A stretch of 5,606 nt of DNA from contig JANYAJ010000148.1 of the NCBI GenBank assembly GCA_025361385.1, positions 1 to 5,606 of the forward strand, read 5' to 3'. The translations under genes and the position numbers were made by a program. The number at the start of each line of letters is the position of its first letter. Positions within the stretch are counted from its first letter, which is position 1. The DNA comes from Nitrospira sp. (GTDB lineage Bacteria > Nitrospirota > Nitrospiria > Nitrospirales > Nitrospiraceae). Below are positions 4,569 through 5,606 of this stretch, piece after piece. The notes under the pieces were generated by a model, which had not been told where the DNA came from, made no database searches, and worked only from the letters and a program-made list of their open reading frames with translations.

Positions 4569-5606
4569 CTACTTGATCGCCACTGCCTTCACTTCTTTGA
4601 ACGTAGTGTGGCCAAGGAGGGTCTTTTGAACCCCGTCCTGCATGAGGGTCGTCATGCCGTCTTCGATAGCAGCGTGTACCATCTCCTCAGTTTTGGCTTT
4701 CGATTGAATCATGCGTTTGATGCGGTCCGATCCTAGAAGCAACTCGTGCAGGGCCACGCGTCCCTTAAAACCAGTGCGGTTGCAGGTCTCACATCCCTTT
4801 CCGCGTGCCAGGCGGAAGGTGTTGTCTTGCGGGATGCCCAGCTTGTCCCAATTCTCAGGTCCGTACCCCTGGCGAATTTCCTCATACTCAACTGCGGTCC
4901 CAACGTATTGTTCCTTGCAGTCCTTGCAGATCCGGCGAGTAAGGCGCTGGGCAAGGACTCCTAACATCGCATCGGCAAAGCTAAAGGAGTCGCAGCCCAT
5001 ATCGAGAAGTCTGGTGACCGTCTCCACTGCGCTGTTAGTGTGGAGTGTGCTCATGACGAGGTGTCCGGTCAATGAGGCTTCAATGCCGATATCAGCCGTT
5101 TCTTTATCTCGCATTTCTCCGACCATAATCACGTCTGGGTCGGCTCGAAGAAATGCGCGCATGGCTTTGGCAAAGGTGAAATCGATCTTGGGTTGAACCT
5201 GCACTTGTCGAAGTCCGTACTGCGTGATTTCGACGGGGTCTTCTGCCGTCCAGATCTTAATGTCTGGTGTATTGATGAAGCCGAGCACGGAGTGCAGGGT
5301 TGTGGTTTTACCTGATCCGGTTGGCCCGACGCAAAGAATTATTCCGTAAGGCTTTGCGGCGATCTCCTTGATTGCCGCGAGATTCCGGTCTGAAAATCCC
5401 ATTTTATCGAGGGGCAAGGGCTCGCTGGCTGCGAGCAGACGCATGACGACGTCTTCATTATATCCAGCAGTCGGAATTGTCGCGACGCGCAATTCAATTT
5501 CCTTGGTGTCTGACAGCTTGAACTTGATCTTGCCGTCTTGGGGTTTTCGCCGTTCTGCAATGTCGAGGCTAGCCATAATCTTCAGACGCGACACGATCGC
5601 GCGGCG
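4569..5606 (-). CDS. GspE/PilB-family type II secretion or type IV pilus assembly ATPase, C-terminal part
   Basis: 345 residues are visible. The frame is open through the right edge, so the start lies outside; the GTG at 5594 is internal. The family forms cytoplasmic hexamers that power pilus extension or pseudopilus-driven secretion. Counting from the edge: the N2-to-core junction matches (RLKIMASLDIAERRKPQDG, about 7-25), Walker A GPTGSGKT (94-101), Asp box EDPVE (122-126), Walker B DPDVIMVGEMRD (156-167), and His box from TGH to LHT (180-190). A tetracysteine zinc site follows: CxxC at 227/230 and CxxC at 272/275. This set marks the assembly ATPases and argues against the retraction ATPase PilT, which lacks the zinc module. 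About 200 N-terminal residues are missing, including any c-di-GMP-binding MshE-type domain. PilB versus GspE cannot be decided here. It converges on the PilZ pair. Confidence 0.95.
   Translation of the reverse strand, partial: RRAIVSRLKIMASLDIAERRKPQDGKIKFKLSDTKEIELRVATIPTAGYNEDVVMRLLAASEPLPLDKMGFSDRNLAAIKEIAAKPYGIILCVGPTGSGKTTTLHSVLGFINTPDIKIWTAEDPVEITQYGLRQVQVQPKIDFTFAKAMRAFLRADPDVIMVGEMRDKETADIGIEASLTGHLVMSTLHTNSAVETVTRLLDMGCDSFSFADAMLGVLAQRLTRRICKDCKEQYVGTAVEYEEIRQGYGPENWDKLGIPQDNTFRLARGKGCETCNRTGFKGRVALHELLLGSDRIKRMIQSKAKTEEMVHAAIEDGMTTLMQDGVQKTLLGHTTFKEVKAVAIK

Noticed and set aside
4711..5196. 161-codon plus-strand frame within the ATPase gene
   Set aside because: It is antisense to the zinc and Walker B regions of a confidently identified gene and is a composition shadow.

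Overview
The window looks like ordinary chromosomal DNA from a moderately GC-rich Gram-negative bacterium. GC content is in the mid-50s by eye. The helicase type, the paired PilZ proteins and the pilus or secretion ATPase suggest a free-living environmental lineage. The overall style reminds me of Nitrospira (Nitrospirota), but that is an impression without a database search. I see no tRNA, rRNA, CRISPR array, insertion sequence or phage gene.

Layout from left to right. (1) Positions 1-462, minus strand: the N-terminal 154 residues of a membrane fatty-acid (acyl-CoA type) desaturase that runs off the left edge. (2) Positions 463-1060: a roughly 600-base divergent control region. It holds a strong sigma70-type promoter for the desaturase, a second promoter for the helicase with a long leader, and four inverted repeats. 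(3) Positions 1061-2314, plus strand: a complete RhlE-type DEAD-box RNA helicase of 417 residues. (4) Positions 2315-3582: a gene-poor stretch of small genes. Its best-supported content is a minus-strand pair: an unrecognised 95-residue basic protein with a very good ribosome binding site, then a 63-residue Lys/Arg/Glu-rich protein whose only plausible start codon is ATC. The stop codon of the second is followed directly by a 39-nt near-perfect stem-loop. Weaker candidates here are a 41-codon ORF coupled to the 95-residue gene, a plus-strand ORF broken by an amber codon, and a 56-residue plus-strand ORF. (5) Positions 3583-4361, plus strand: two tandem, clearly paralogous single-domain PilZ proteins, predicted c-di-GMP receptors. 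(6) Positions 4569-5606, minus strand, converging on the PilZ pair: the C-terminal 345 residues of a GspE/PilB-family hexameric ATPase that continues beyond the right edge.

The right half suggests a c-di-GMP-responsive surface-motility or secretion module, with PilZ receptors beside the type IV pilus/type II secretion motor ATPase. The left half holds two functions often tied to low-temperature adaptation: membrane-lipid desaturation and RNA remodelling. They are divergently transcribed from a shared regulatory region. The link within each half is inference from gene adjacency. The most unusual observation is the ATC-start small gene, which standard gene callers would miss.
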